Shown: positions 49,070-60,563, counted from the stretch's first letter. The stretch: DNA of 64,000 bases from Bradyrhizobium sp. Ai1a-2 (GCF_000426245.1 NZ_AUEZ01000026.1:37638-101637), one strand, 5' to 3'. Made by a program: numbers and translations. Notes: generated from the sequence alone by a model not told the origin.

Positions 49070-51636
49070 GCATTGCTGTCGAGGCTGTCACGACAAGCCG
49101 TGCACCATCGCTCGCGCTCCGCTACGCGCTACGCGAGCTGCGCGGCGGCCTGCGCGGTTTCTATGTCTTCATCGCCTGCATCGCGCTCGGCGTGATGGCC
49201 ATCGCCGGCGTCGGCTCGGTGGCGGCTAGTCTGAGCGAGGGGCTTACGCGCGAAGGCCGTTCGCTGCTCGGCGGCGACGTCAGCTTTTCCCTGATGCAGC
49301 GCGAGGCCAAGCCGGCCGAAATCGCGTTCCTGCGCACGCATGGCGACGTCTCCGTCGGGGCAACTCTGCGCGCGATGGCGCGCAATCCGGCGGGCGCGCT
49401 GGCGCTGGTCGAGCTCAAGGCCGTCGACGGGTCGTATCCCCTGCTCGGCGAACTGACGCTCAATCCGAAGATGCCGGTCTCGGACCTCCTCGCCGAGCGC
49501 GACGGCGTGTTCGGCGCCGGCGTCGATTCGACCTTGCTGGCGCGGCTCGACCTGAAGCTCGGTGACGACGTCACCATCGGCGGCGCGACGTTCCAGGTCC
49601 GCAGCGTGATCGAGTCCGAGCCGGACAAGCTCGTCGGCGGTGTTGGCCTTGGCCCCCGCTTCCTCGCCAGCGAGGCCGGCCTGCGTGCAACCGGGTTGCT
49701 GCAGCCCGGCAGCCTGGTGCGCTGGGTCTACCGTGTGAAGCTGCCGGCCAATGCGAATGACGACCGCGCGACCACCACCTTCATGGATAGCGCACGCAAT
49801 GCGCTGCCCGAAGCCGGCTGGGAGATCCGCAGCCGCGACAATGCCTCGCCGCAGCTCGAACGCAACATCAACCGCTTCACCCAGTTCCTGACCCTGGTCG
49901 GCCTCGCTGCACTGCTGGTCGGCGGCGTCGGCGTCGCCAACGCGGTCAAGAGTCATATCGACCGCCGGCGCGACGTCATCGCATCCTTCAAGGCGCTCGG
50001 CGCCACCGGCCGCGACGTCTTCACGATCTATCTGACCCAGGTGATCGTGCTCGCCACCATCGGCTCGGTGATCGGACTTGCGCTCGGCGCCGCCCTGCCC
50101 TTCGTCATCGTCGGCGTGTTCGGGAAGCTGCTGCCGCTGCCGGTGGTCCCGGCGCTGCATCCCGATGAACTCGCATTGTCGTTCGTCTACGGTCTCCTGA
50201 CCGCGCTGGCGTTCGGCCTGTGGCCACTCGGCCGGGTGCACGACGTGCCGGTGGCCGCGCTGTTCCGCGATACGGTCGCGAGTGAATGGCATCGGCCGCG
50301 CTGGAGCTATCTGGCGCTGATGGCCGCGGTGATCGCGCTGCTGATCGCCGTTGCGATCGGACTTTCCTACGATAAGCGCGTCGCCGCCGTGTTCGTCGCC
50401 TCTTCCATCGCAGTCTTCGTGCTGTTGCGTTTGATCGCTGCCGGGTTGATGGCGCTGGCGCGCAGGCTGCCGCGGAGTCGGATCACTATGGTGCGACTCG
50501 CGGTCGCCAACATCCACCGGCCCGGCGCGCTGACCCCGTCGGTGGTGCTCTCGCTCGGCCTCGGGCTCGCAGTACTCGTCACCATCACCCAGATCGACGG
50601 CAATCTGCGCCGCCAGTTCCTCGCCGCCCTGCCCGACCGCGCGCCCTCGTTCTTTTTCATCGATATTCCGTCCACCGAGGCCGACCGGTTCAGCGCTTTC
50701 CTCAAAGAGACCACGCCGGACGGAACGGTCGAGGACGTGCCGATGCTGCGCGGACGCATTGTTGCGGCACGCGGCGTCAAGGCGGACGAGCTGAAGCCGG
50801 CGCTCGACGCCGAATGGGTGCTTCAGAGCGACCGCGGCCTGACCTACACCGGGGAGGTTCCCAAGGGCTCGAAGATCGTCGAGGGCGAGTGGTGGGGCGC
50901 CGACTATCATGGCCCGCCGCTAGTCTCGATGGAGAAGAAGATCGCCGACGGGCTGAGGCTCAAGATCGGCGACGAGATCGTCGTCAACGTGCTCGGCCGC
51001 GATATTTCGGCGAAGATCGCCAATCTCCGCAACATCGATTGGCAGGGGCTCGGCATCAATTTCGTGCTGGTGTTTTCGCCGAACGCCTTCAAGGGCGCGC
51101 CGCACAGCCACGTGGCGACCTTGACCGAGGCGCATCCGTCCCCGTCCGACGACGCCCGTATCATCAAGCAGGTCGCCGACGCTTTCCCGATGGTGACGAG
51201 CGTCCGGGTCCGCGAGGCGCTGGAGACCATCGGCAGCGTCGTCACCAATCTCGTGCTGGCGATCCGCGGCGCCAGCGCGGTGACGCTGATCTCGGCCATC
51301 CTGGTGCTGGGTGGCGCGCTCGCCGCCGGCCACCGCCACCGCGTCTATGACGCGGTGATCCTGAAGACACTCGGCGCCACCCGCGTCCGCCTGCTGGGCG
51401 CCTATGCGCTCGAATATCTGATGATCGGCTTTGCCACCGCGCTGTTCGGCGTGTTCGCCGGTTCGATCGCCGCCTGGCTGATCGTCACCCGCCTGATGAC
51501 GCTGAGTTTCGTCTGGGAGGCCGGCAGCGCAGCTGCGGTGGTGGTGGCGGCCCTGATCGTCACAGTCGGGCTCGGACTGGCCGGCACATTGTTGGCCCTG
51601 AACCAGAAGCCTGCCGCAGTGTTGCGGAATTTGTGA
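49066..51636 (+). CDS. FtsX-like ABC permease, YbbP type
   Basis: An 856-residue inner-membrane protein with duplicated FtsX/MacB permease modules. The first transmembrane helix is at about residues 33-55 (FYVFIACIALGVMAIAGVGSV). A periplasmic domain follows, then a block of helices around 270-450 (FLTLVGLAALLVGGVGVANAV, RRDVIASFKALGATGRDVF), and a second FtsX block at the C-terminus (HRVYDAVILKTLGATRVRLL). The ATG overlaps the ATPase stop by four bases. With TesA next door, a role in lipid handling or membrane homeostasis is plausible but not shown. Confidence 0.9.
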   Translation: MSIAVEAVTTSRAPSLALRYALRELRGGLRGFYVFIACIALGVMAIAGVGSVAASLSEGLTREGRSLLGGDVSFSLMQREAKPAEIAFLRTHGDVSVGATLRAMARNPAGALALVELKAVDGSYPLLGELTLNPKMPVSDLLAERDGVFGAGVDSTLLARLDLKLGDDVTIGGATFQVRSVIESEPDKLVGGVGLGPRFLASEAGLRATGLLQPGSLVRWVYRVKLPANANDDRATTTFMDSARNALPEAGWEIRSRDNASPQLERNINRFTQFLTLVGLAALLVGGVGVANAVKSHIDRRRDVIASFKALGATGRDVFTIYLTQVIVLATIGSVIGLALGAALPFVIVGVFGKLLPLPVVPALHPDELALSFVYGLLTALAFGLWPLGRVHDVPVAALFRDTVASEWHRPRWSYLALMAAVIALLIAVAIGLSYDKRVAAVFVASSIAVFVLLRLIAAGLMALARRLPRSRITMVRLAVANIHRPGALTPSVVLSLGLGLAVLVTITQIDGNLRRQFLAALPDRAPSFFFIDIPSTEADRFSAFLKETTPDGTVEDVPMLRGRIVAARGVKADELKPALDAEWVLQSDRGLTYTGEVPKGSKIVEGEWWGADYHGPPLVSMEKKIADGLRLKIGDEIVVNVLGRDISAKIANLRNIDWQGLGINFVLVFSPNAFKGAPHSHVATLTEAHPSPSDDARIIKQVADAFPMVTSVRVREALETIGSVVTNLVLAIRGASAVTLISAILVLGGALAAGHRHRVYDAVILKTLGATRVRLLGAYALEYLMIGFATALFGVFAGSIAAWLIVTRLMTLSFVWEAGSAAAVVVAALIVTVGLGLAGTLLALNQKPAAVLRNL

Positions 51637-51873
51637 CAATTTGAAGCGGGGAACGACCTCGGTTAATGCCGGTTTTGCCTTGAAACAGGGGCCAGAGCGA
51701 CATTCAGCCGCGCGTGGAAGGTTGCGGCGGTTGTGTTAGTTTCCCACATACAGCTTGGGTCGGATGGGCGGTTTGATGACACGGATTTTAATGTCCGCAG
51801 GCCGCGCTATCTGAGATAGATTATACCGGCGCCGCAAATCCCTTGCGACCGGAACAACCACGGGAATTCGACA

Positions 51874-52665
51874 ATGTCGGACCTAGACCGTAACTATGCC
51901 TCTCCCTTCGGCCGGGCAGCCGGTCGCATTGACACTGCGACGGTCGACGCCGGTCTGCGCGCCTACATGCTGCGCATCTACAACTACATGACCATCGGCC
52001 TGGCGATCACTGGCCTGGCCGCGCTCGGCGTCTATATGGCGGCGGTGACGGCGGATCCGTCCGCAGCCGTTGCGAAGTTCGGCAACGCCTACCTGACGCA
52101 GTTCGGCTATGCGATGTTCGTCAGCCCGCTGAAGTGGCTGTTCATCCTCGCGCCGCTGGTGATGGTGTTCGTGATCTCGGCCGGCATCAACCGGCTGCAG
52201 CCCGCGACTGCCCAGCTCCTGTTCTGGGTGTTCTCGGCGCTGATGGGCCTCTCGCTGTCGTCGATCTTCCTGGTGTATACGCACACCTCGATCGTGCGGG
52301 TGTTCTTCATCACCGCGGCGACCTTCGGTGCGCTCAGCCTCTACGGCTACACCACCAAGCGTGACATGAGCGGCATGGGCTCGTTCCTGTTCATGGGCCT
52401 GATCGGCATCATCATCGCGAGCCTGGTCAACCTGTTCCTGGCGAGCTCGGCGCTGCAGTTCATCGTTTCGGTGGTCGGCGTGCTGGTGTTCGCGGGTCTC
52501 ACCGCCTGGGATACCCAGCGGCTGAAGAACGACTACATCTACGGCTACGCCTCGCAGGGTGGCGCGATTGCCGAGCGTGCGGCGATCACCGGCGCACTCT
52601 CGCTCTACCTGAACTTCATCAACCTGTTCACGCTGCTCCTGCAGCTCCTCGGCCAGCGCGACTAA
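51874..52665 (+). CDS. Bax inhibitor-1/YccA family membrane protein
   Basis: A 263-residue protein with seven or eight membrane segments. BI-1 hallmarks are AYMLRIYNYMTIGLAITGLA at the N-terminus, LSLSSIFLVYTHTSIVRVFFITAATFGALSLYGYTTKRD, and the C-terminal LVFAGLTAWDTQRLKNDYI with its conserved Asp. Bacterial members act as proton-sensitive calcium leak channels or FtsH-associated proteins. A terminator follows directly. The 237-base gap upstream must hold its promoter. Confidence 0.94.
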   Translation: MSDLDRNYASPFGRAAGRIDTATVDAGLRAYMLRIYNYMTIGLAITGLAALGVYMAAVTADPSAAVAKFGNAYLTQFGYAMFVSPLKWLFILAPLVMVFVISAGINRLQPATAQLLFWVFSALMGLSLSSIFLVYTHTSIVRVFFITAATFGALSLYGYTTKRDMSGMGSFLFMGLIGIIIASLVNLFLASSALQFIVSVVGVLVFAGLTAWDTQRLKNDYIYGYASQGGAIAERAAITGALSLYLNFINLFTLLLQLLGQRD

Positions 52666-52689
52666 GCGCTCCGGGAGAACCGACAAACA

Positions 52690-52717
52690 AAGCCCCGGCC
52701 TCACCGCCGGGGCTTTT
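52690..52717 (+). terminator. Rho-independent terminator after the BI-1 gene
   Basis: AAGCCCCGGC (52690-52699) pairs with GCCGGGGCTT (52706-52715) around a 6-base loop, ending in a T-run. ACAAAC and GTTTGT extend the symmetry outside. Confidence 0.92.
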
Positions 52718-52735
52718 CGTTTGTCCTCTCTGCAC

Positions 52736-52816
52736 CATGCCCGGGCTCGTCCCGGGCATCCACGTCCACCATTGGCGAGAAAGGCGTGGATGGCCCGGGT
52801 GAGGCACGGCCATGAC
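52736..52816. repeat. Intergenic inverted-repeat element, family C
   Basis: CATGCCCGGGCTCG at the left and CATGAC at the right, with CATCCACG facing CGTGGATG inside. It is the same unit as at 26646-26732 in the atp operon. Confidence 0.8.
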
Positions 52817-52865
52817 GGACAACGAGAGCGGTTGCTCTCCGGAACCCCGCTGCTATCTTGCTGTC

Positions 52866-53405
52866 ATGTCCGCCGCCGAGATCAGGCCCGCCACCGAGGC
52901 CGACCTTCCCTCCGTCACCACGATTTACGAGCACGCCGTGCGCTTCGGCACAGCGACGTTCGAGCTGGTCCCGCCCGACCTGGCGGAGATGACGCGCCGC
53001 TTCAGGGCGCTGACGGATGGCGGCTTCCCCTATTTCGTCGCCATCCTTGACGGACGCGTGGTCGGCTACGCCTATGCGAGCGCCTACCGCCCGCGTCCGG
53101 CCTATCGCTTCACGGTGGAGAATTCGATCTATCTGGATCCGTCGATCCACCGCCGCGGCATCGGCCTGCAGCTGATGCAGCGGCTGATCAGCGAATGCGA
53201 GGCGCGCGGCTACCGGCAGATGATCGCGGTGATCGGCGATTCCGCCAACGCCGGCTCCGTCGGCGTTCACGTCAAGACCGGCTTCACGCTGATCGGAACC
53301 CACCCCAGCGTCGGCCTCAAGTTCGGCCGCTGGCTCGACACGGTGATGATGCAGCGCCCGCTCGGCGACGGCGCGACCACGGTGCCGGCTGAGGATGATT
53401 CGTAG
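52866..53405 (+). CDS. GNAT family N-acetyltransferase (phosphinothricin acetyltransferase-like)
   Basis: A 179-residue acetyltransferase. It resembles the Pat/Bar/MnaT group: IRPATEADLPSVTTIYEHAV at the start, FGTATFELVPPDLAEM, VGYAYASAYRPRPAYRFTVE, the acetyl-CoA loop HRRGIGLQLMQRL and NAGSVGVHVKTGF. Such enzymes acetylate methionine derivatives or related amines. The ATG at 52866 is chosen; a longer frame exists. The stop codon (TAG at 53403) is part of the first bases of a family A repeat. Confidence 0.9.
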   Translation: MSAAEIRPATEADLPSVTTIYEHAVRFGTATFELVPPDLAEMTRRFRALTDGGFPYFVAILDGRVVGYAYASAYRPRPAYRFTVENSIYLDPSIHRRGIGLQLMQRLISECEARGYRQMIAVIGDSANAGSVGVHVKTGFTLIGTHPSVGLKFGRWLDTVMMQRPLGDGATTVPAEDDS

Positions 53406-53486
53406 CCCGGGTGGAGCGCAGCGCAACCCGGGGCTGGTCACGCCACGCGAGATGTCCCGGATTGCGCTGCGCTCCATCCGGGCTAC
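53402..53486. repeat. Intergenic inverted-repeat element, family A
   Basis: GTAGCCCGGGTGGAGCGCAG at the left and its inverted end CTCCATCCGGGCTAC at the right. The TAG inside the first six bases is the stop codon of the acetyltransferase gene. It lies between convergent genes. Confidence 0.88.
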
Positions 53487-53500
53487 GAACTGAAAGGTCG

Positions 53501-53872
53501 CTACACGACCGCCAGCTTGCGGTCGATCACGAGCAGCACGCGCTCCAGCTCATGGCCGCGGCGCAGGATCAGGCCGGTCGCCGAGATCACGCTGTACATG
53601 CCCTGCTTGCGAGTGAGCCGCGGGTCCTTCTCAATGCGGTAGATCGGGACTTCGGAGGCGCGGCGGAACACCGAGAACACGGCGCGATCCTTCAGGAAGT
53701 CGATGGCGTAATCGCGCCACTCGCCGTCGGCGACCATGCGGCCATAGAGATTGAGGATCCGATTGAGTTCGAGACGATTGAACGTGACGCGGTTCTGTAG
53801 CGGGCTGGTAGCGGCGGGTCGCGCCGCCGCGCGAAGCCCGCTTGGATCAGTGTCCTCCGATATCGATATCAT
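53501..53872 (-). CDS. DUF2794 family protein
   Basis: A 123-residue small protein. The core FNRLELNRILNLYGRMVADG, EWRDYAIDFLKDRAVFSVFR, EVPIYRIEKDPRL and TGLILRRGHELERVLLVI corresponds to DUF2794, conserved in alphaproteobacteria. It has no signal peptide or catalytic motif. The ATG at 53872 follows a TTG one codon upstream. It is monocistronic. Function is unknown. Confidence 0.85.
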   Translation of the reverse strand: MISISEDTDPSGLRAAARPAATSPLQNRVTFNRLELNRILNLYGRMVADGEWRDYAIDFLKDRAVFSVFRRASEVPIYRIEKDPRLTRKQGMYSVISATGLILRRGHELERVLLVIDRKLAVV

Positions 53873-54034
53873 CAAGCGCCTCCTGTCATCCGTGTGACAT
53901 GATTGCGCTAACCGGCCAGCACCGCAAGGGTTCGCGGCCGGCCGCGCGGCATATGGGAAGATTTTCCGGGAGTCACAGTATCGTTAGAAAGAATCTTATT
54001 GCTGCCCCACTTCCGCCCACCGCCCGCCCCGCTA

Positions 54035-54185
54035 CCCTGCGAAAAGAAAATCCTGCGTTGGCCCGGTTCTTTCGGTTCCGGATTCCTCAGCCCCCAGCCC
54101 CCCGGGGCCGTCGGGACCGGGCCTGTTCGCAGGGGAGTTAACTCCCTTTTGACTGGGCCAACGTGAGTTGGTCCTTTTTCTTTTT
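54035..54185 (+). ncRNA. Candidate structured small RNA with terminator
   Basis: No credible gene occupies 53876-54357. Within it, CCCTGCGAA (54035-54043) pairs with TTCGCAGGG (54126-54134). Nested inside, GGCCCGGTTC (54060-54069) pairs with GGACCGGGCC (54114-54123). This gives a long rod with a 16-base bulge on the 5' side. It is followed by the palindrome GGGAGTTAACTCCC (54133-54146) plus TTTT, then GGCCAAC/GTTGGTC (54157-54174) plus a T-rich run to 54185, both terminator-like on the plus strand. Family unknown; a 6S-type or lineage-specific sRNA is possible. The promoter and exact 5' end are not defined. Confidence 0.45.
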
Positions 54186-54357
54186 GAGTTTCGCCCTTTC
54201 GGGGTCTCCCCAAGCATCATTCCAACAGTACAGTACTGGCTAGAGCACCGCGCTCGCCAATCAGCGTGCTTGAAACCCGCAATGCAGAAGCAATCGCGTG
54301 GGTTCCGGGGTCGAGCGCGGGCCCCCGCAATGACGAAAGTTGGGTTTAGGCTCGACC

Positions 54358-55116
54358 TTACCGCAGGGGCGTCATGGCCGCGCCGAGCATCGGGCCCGGC
54401 TTGTCGCGACTGCCGTCCTGGACGTAGACAACGGCGGCATCGACGCCTTCGCGCGTGATGTTCTCGATCGGCACGGTCCAGCTTCCCGCGCTGCCATTCC
54501 AGTCGCCGACCTTCAGGAGATTACGCACCACGTTGTGGTAGGTGATCTCGCGGCCGCGATTCTCGCCGCGCCCGATCGAGATCGGCACCGCCTTTGAGAC
54601 CGAACAGATCCAGACTTCGCCATGGCGGGCGCGCGGCGCGCTGCTCGCTGCCACCGAAACGTTGATCTGCTTGCCGGACAGTGACATCGTCACCGGTATC
54701 GACATCACGCCCTCGGTCGCGGTGTCCTTGATCGCGGTCTCGATGCCGGCGCGATCGCTGCCGATCACCTTCGCCGATCCGTTAACGATAACTTGGGGTG
54801 TATAGACGTCACGGTCGCCACGCACATGCGAATAGGCTTTCTGGCGCGCGCTGAAGCGCGAATCGGCCAGCGTGTCTTTCCACCCTAGGTAATCCCAATA
54901 GTCGATCGGCATGCTGAGCGCGATAACCTCAGGGTCCTTGGCGAGCTCGCCGATGATCTTGTCGGCGGGCGGGCAGGACGAACAACCCTGAGAGGTGAAG
55001 AGTTCGACGACCGCACGCGGATCGGCGTGGGCAGGTCGAATGATCGCGATAATGGCGCAAACGCTGAGTGCACCGGACCAAAGCGAAAGACGATTATAAG
55101 CCATCATCGCTGTCAT
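54358..55116 (-). CDS. DUF1223 family secreted thioredoxin-fold protein
   Basis: A 252-residue protein with an N-terminal signal sequence (LWSGALSVCAIIAIIRPAHA). The mature start VVELFTSQGCSSCPPADKII carries a CSSC pair in a thioredoxin-like fold, the DUF1223 hallmark. IDYWDYLGWKDTLADSRFSARQKAY and YTPQVIVNGSAKVIGSD are further family segments. It probably acts in the periplasm in thiol chemistry, unproven. The ATG at 55116 is chosen, with two further ATGs within four codons. It is downstream of acnA on the same strand, with a hairpin between. Confidence 0.88.
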   Translation of the reverse strand: MTAMMAYNRLSLWSGALSVCAIIAIIRPAHADPRAVVELFTSQGCSSCPPADKIIGELAKDPEVIALSMPIDYWDYLGWKDTLADSRFSARQKAYSHVRGDRDVYTPQVIVNGSAKVIGSDRAGIETAIKDTATEGVMSIPVTMSLSGKQINVSVAASSAPRARHGEVWICSVSKAVPISIGRGENRGREITYHNVVRNLLKVGDWNGSAGSWTVPIENITREGVDAAVVYVQDGSRDKPGPMLGAAMTPLR

Positions 55117-55201
55117 AGTGAGAACCAATCGTGATGATTTCCATCCGTACTTGTACGGGGCATGAGAGACGATCCTGACGAGCACGCCCCTGATGTGCGA
55201 A

Positions 55202-55225
55202 AGGCGGCCTTTTCATAGGCCGCCT
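55202..55225 (-). terminator. Stem-loop downstream of acnA
   Basis: AGGCGGCCT (55202-55210) and AGGCCGCCT (55217-55225) are perfect arms around a 6-base loop, followed on the minus strand by TTTCGC. It lies between the acnA stop and the DUF1223 start. Confidence 0.7.
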
Positions 55226-55276
55226 GCATTTCTCTAGCCATTCACGTCGCGGTGAGGCACCGATCACAAATCCGCG

Positions 55277-57997
<2,721 letters not shown>

Positions 57998-58114
57998 GCG
58001 AGGAAATCCCACTTATTTCGTTATACCCATCGCGGGTATCTTTATACCGGCAGCGGCGAGGTCGGCTTCCGAGCTTGCGGGGACCGATGGTGTGCTGCAT
58101 CAAGTTCCGGGGCT

Positions 58115-58131
58115 TATAGAATCTTTCTAGA
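58115..58131. promoter_or_regulatory. Irr-box (ICE)-like dyad between acnA and ccmA
   Basis: TATAGAA-TCT-TTCTAGA matches the TTTAGAA-N3-TTCTAAA consensus of the iron-responsive Irr regulator of Rhizobiales at 12 of 14 positions, and CT/AG extend the symmetry outside. It is 118 bases upstream of acnA and 92 bases upstream of ccmA. Both units make iron- or heme-dependent products. Binding is inference. Confidence 0.5.
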
Positions 58132-58222
58132 AGCGCCGCCACACCGACGAGCGCGCCACAGCGTTGCGCCACCCAAAAATTCTCAACGGCTAGCGAAAGA
58201 TTTTCAGAGGGCTGTGAAGGGC

Positions 58223-58828
58223 ATGATGCGGCTCTCGGGAAAAGACTTGCGATGCGTGCGCGGCGGCCGCGAAGTGTTTGCCGGTCTCGGCTTTGCCGCG
58301 TCTTCCGGCGAAGCGCTCGCCATCACCGGCCCCAACGGCTCGGGCAAGACATCGTTGTTGCGCGTGATCGCCGGCCTGCTGGTGCCGTCGGACGGCTCGA
58401 TCGCGCTCGATGGCGGGGAGGCTGAACTGACCGTGGCCGAACAGGCCCACTATCTCGGCCATCGCGACGCGCTCAAGCCGGCGCTGAGCGTGCTCGAAAA
58501 TCTTTCCTTCTGGCGGGATTTTCTCGGCGGCGAAGCGGACGACGCCGGCCGATGCCTCACCTTGGTGGGTCTCGATCATGCTACGCATCTGCCAGCGGCC
58601 TATCTCTCCGCAGGCCAGCGCCGACGGCTGTCGATCGCACGGCTGCTGGTCGCACGGCGGCCGGTCTGGCTGCTGGACGAACCGACCTCCGCGCTCGACA
58701 CCAAGGGCCAGGACCTCTTCGTAGGCTTGATGCGCGACCACCTGGCAAACGGCGGCATTGTGATCGCCGCCACCCATACCCCGCTCGGCATCGATGTCAG
58801 GGAAATGCGGATGGGAGCGGCGCCATGA
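58223..58828 (+). CDS. ccmA: Cytochrome c maturation ATPase CcmA
   Basis: A 201-residue ABC ATPase of the heme-handling CcmABCD complex (CycV in B. japonicum). It has Walker A GPNGSGKTSL, signature LSAGQRRRLSIARLL, Walker B VWLLDEPTSALDTKG and H-loop ATHTPLG. The length and LSAGQ variant are typical. Two consecutive ATGs (58223, 58226) could both start. The longer open frame upstream is spurious because it covers acnA on the other strand. It overlaps ccmB by four bases (ATGA). Confidence 0.95.
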   Translation: MMRLSGKDLRCVRGGREVFAGLGFAASSGEALAITGPNGSGKTSLLRVIAGLLVPSDGSIALDGGEAELTVAEQAHYLGHRDALKPALSVLENLSFWRDFLGGEADDAGRCLTLVGLDHATHLPAAYLSAGQRRRLSIARLLVARRPVWLLDEPTSALDTKGQDLFVGLMRDHLANGGIVIAATHTPLGIDVREMRMGAAP

Positions 58829-59493
58829 CCGCGCTATCGGCACTGATTCGGCGCGATATCCGGATCGCGCTTCGCGTCGGCGGCGGCGCACTGATCGGCG
58901 TGCTGTTCTTCCTCACCGTCACCGTGCTGATGCCGTTCGCGGTCGGGCCGGACTTGGCGCTGCTTTCGCGGCTGGGACCCGCGATCCTCTGGCTCGGCGC
59001 GTTGCTTGCGAGCCTTTTGACCCTTGACCGGCTGTTCACGGCCGACCATGAGGACGGCTCGCTCGATCTCATCGTGATGAGCCGGACGCCGCTGGAACTC
59101 GCCTGCGCAGCAAAGGCGCTGGCGCACTGGCTTGCCGCCGGGCTGCCGCTGATCGTGGCGACGCCCGCGCTCGGGCTTTTGCTCAATCTCGACGGCACCG
59201 CGACCGTGGCGGTGGCGCTGACGCTCCTGGCGGGAACACCGGCGCTCACCTTCACCGGCATGATCGGGGCCGCGCTTGCCGTCACGCTGCACCGCGGCGG
59301 ACTGCTGCTGGCCGTGCTGGTGCTGCCGCTGTCGATTCCGGTGCTGATTTTCGGCGTCGCGGCCTCGCAGGCCGCGATTACGGGCCCGATGTCGTTCGGA
59401 ACCCCGTTTTCGATCCTGTGCGCGCTGTCGCTGGTGAGTTTCGTGGTCGGGCCTTTTGCCGCAGCCGCCAGCCTGCGGCACGGGCTGGATTGA
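58825..59493 (+). CDS. ccmB: Heme exporter permease CcmB
   Basis: A 222-residue membrane protein with six hydrophobic segments. SALIRRDIRIALRVGGGALIGVLFF at the start, LDRLFTADHEDGSLDLIVMS and LVSFVVGPFAAAASLRHGLD at the end are CcmB features. With CcmA it drives release of holo-CcmE from CcmC. ATGA overlap with ccmA indicates coupled translation. Known as CycW in B. japonicum. Confidence 0.95.
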   Translation: MTALSALIRRDIRIALRVGGGALIGVLFFLTVTVLMPFAVGPDLALLSRLGPAILWLGALLASLLTLDRLFTADHEDGSLDLIVMSRTPLELACAAKALAHWLAAGLPLIVATPALGLLLNLDGTATVAVALTLLAGTPALTFTGMIGAALAVTLHRGGLLLAVLVLPLSIPVLIFGVAASQAAITGPMSFGTPFSILCALSLVSFVVGPFAAAASLRHGLD

Positions 59494-59565
59494 GCTCAAT
59501 CAACTCTTCACGAGAGGTTTTGGGCCAATTGCCTGCGACGCCGGCCGCGACTATCAGAGAAAGCC

Positions 59566-60300
59566 ATGAGCCTGATCGACCTCGCCAACCCCACGAAATT
59601 CCTCGCGCTGACCGCACGGGTGCTGCCGTGGCTTGCCGGCGCAACCGTGATCCTGCTCCTGATCGGGCTCTACCAGTCCGCGATGGCGCCGGACGACTAC
59701 CAGCAGGGTGCGACAGTCAAGATCATGTTCATCCACGTGCCGAACGCGTGGCTGTCGATGTTCGTCTGGGGCATCATGAGCATTGCCTCGCTGGGCACTC
59801 TGGTATGGCGGCATCCGCTCGCCGACGTCGCGGCCAAGGCCGCGGCCCCGATCGGCGCCGCCTTCACCTTCCTTGCCCTGGTCACCGGCTCGCTATGGGG
59901 CCGGCCGATGTGGGGCACCTATTGGGAATGGGACGCGCGGCTCACCTCGGTACTGATCCTGTTCTTGATGTATCTCGGCCTGATTGCGCTGTGGCGCGCG
60001 GTGGAGGATCCCTCGCGCGCGGCGCGTGCGGCCGCAGTGCTGACGCTGGTCGGCGCGATCAATATCCCGATCATCAAATTCTCGGTCGACTGGTGGAACA
60101 CGCTGCACCAGCCGGCATCCGTGATCCGGATGGGCGGACCGACGCTGGACAACGCCTTCCTGATTCCGCTCCTGATAATGGCGATCGCATTCTCGCTTCT
60201 GTTCATCACGCTGCATCTGGCGGCGATGCGGAACGAGATCCTGCGCCGCCGGGTGCGCAGCCTGCAGATGATGCAGGCCAACCAGCAGCGGGCGGCGTGA
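59566..60300 (+). CDS. ccmC: Heme-handling protein CcmC
   Basis: A 244-residue six-helix membrane protein that loads heme onto CcmE. The WWD heme-binding motif WGRPMWGTYWEWDARLTS is present on a periplasmic loop, flanked by conserved His in MFIHVPNAW and ITLHLAAMR. Basic cytoplasmic tail. Known as CycZ in B. japonicum. It overlaps ccmD by one base (TGATG), and about 70 bases separate it from ccmB. Confidence 0.96.
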   Translation: MSLIDLANPTKFLALTARVLPWLAGATVILLLIGLYQSAMAPDDYQQGATVKIMFIHVPNAWLSMFVWGIMSIASLGTLVWRHPLADVAAKAAAPIGAAFTFLALVTGSLWGRPMWGTYWEWDARLTSVLILFLMYLGLIALWRAVEDPSRAARAAAVLTLVGAINIPIIKFSVDWWNTLHQPASVIRMGGPTLDNAFLIPLLIMAIAFSLLFITLHLAAMRNEILRRRVRSLQMMQANQQRAA

Positions 60301-60479
60301 TGGCAGCGCTCGGCCCCTACGCCTCCTTCATCGTGACGTCCTACGGGCTGGTGACGGCCGTTGTGGCGCTGCTGATCGTCTGGATCTTTCTCGACTATCG
60401 CCAGCAGACGGCGCGGCTGCGCGAACTCGAGGCCAGCGGCATCGTCAGGCGTTCCGGGCGCAGCGCGGCGGAGATCTAG
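60300..60479 (+). CDS. ccmD: Small heme-exporter protein CcmD
   Basis: A 59-residue single-span membrane protein that stabilises the CcmC-CcmE complex. It has a hydrophobic stretch SYGLVTAVVALLIVWIFLDY, followed by the RQQTARLRELEASGIVRRS tail that is typical of CcmD. It starts at the ATG overlapping the ccmC stop. The TAG stop immediately adjoins a family D repeat, which separates it from ccmG. Confidence 0.9.
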   Translation: MAALGPYASFIVTSYGLVTAVVALLIVWIFLDYRQQTARLRELEASGIVRRSGRSAAEI

Positions 60480-60551
60480 AGCATGATCCGGAAAAGTGGA
60501 AACCGGTTTTTCCTCGCGACAAACACGAGCGTTTGCGCGGAGATCATGCTC
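60479..60551. repeat. Inverted repeat, family D
   Basis: GAGCATGATC (60479-60488) faces GATCATGCTC (60542-60551), with GGAAAAGTGGAAACCGGTTTTTCC inside. Its first base is the last base of the ccmD stop codon. Confidence 0.82.
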
Positions 60552-60563
60552 GAACAAAGAGGT

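Noticed and set aside
54032..54220. Short minus-strand frames at 54032-54220
   Set aside because: Low-complexity Gly/Pro/Arg/Lys-rich translations over a region that folds into hairpins with plus-strand terminators; no family match.
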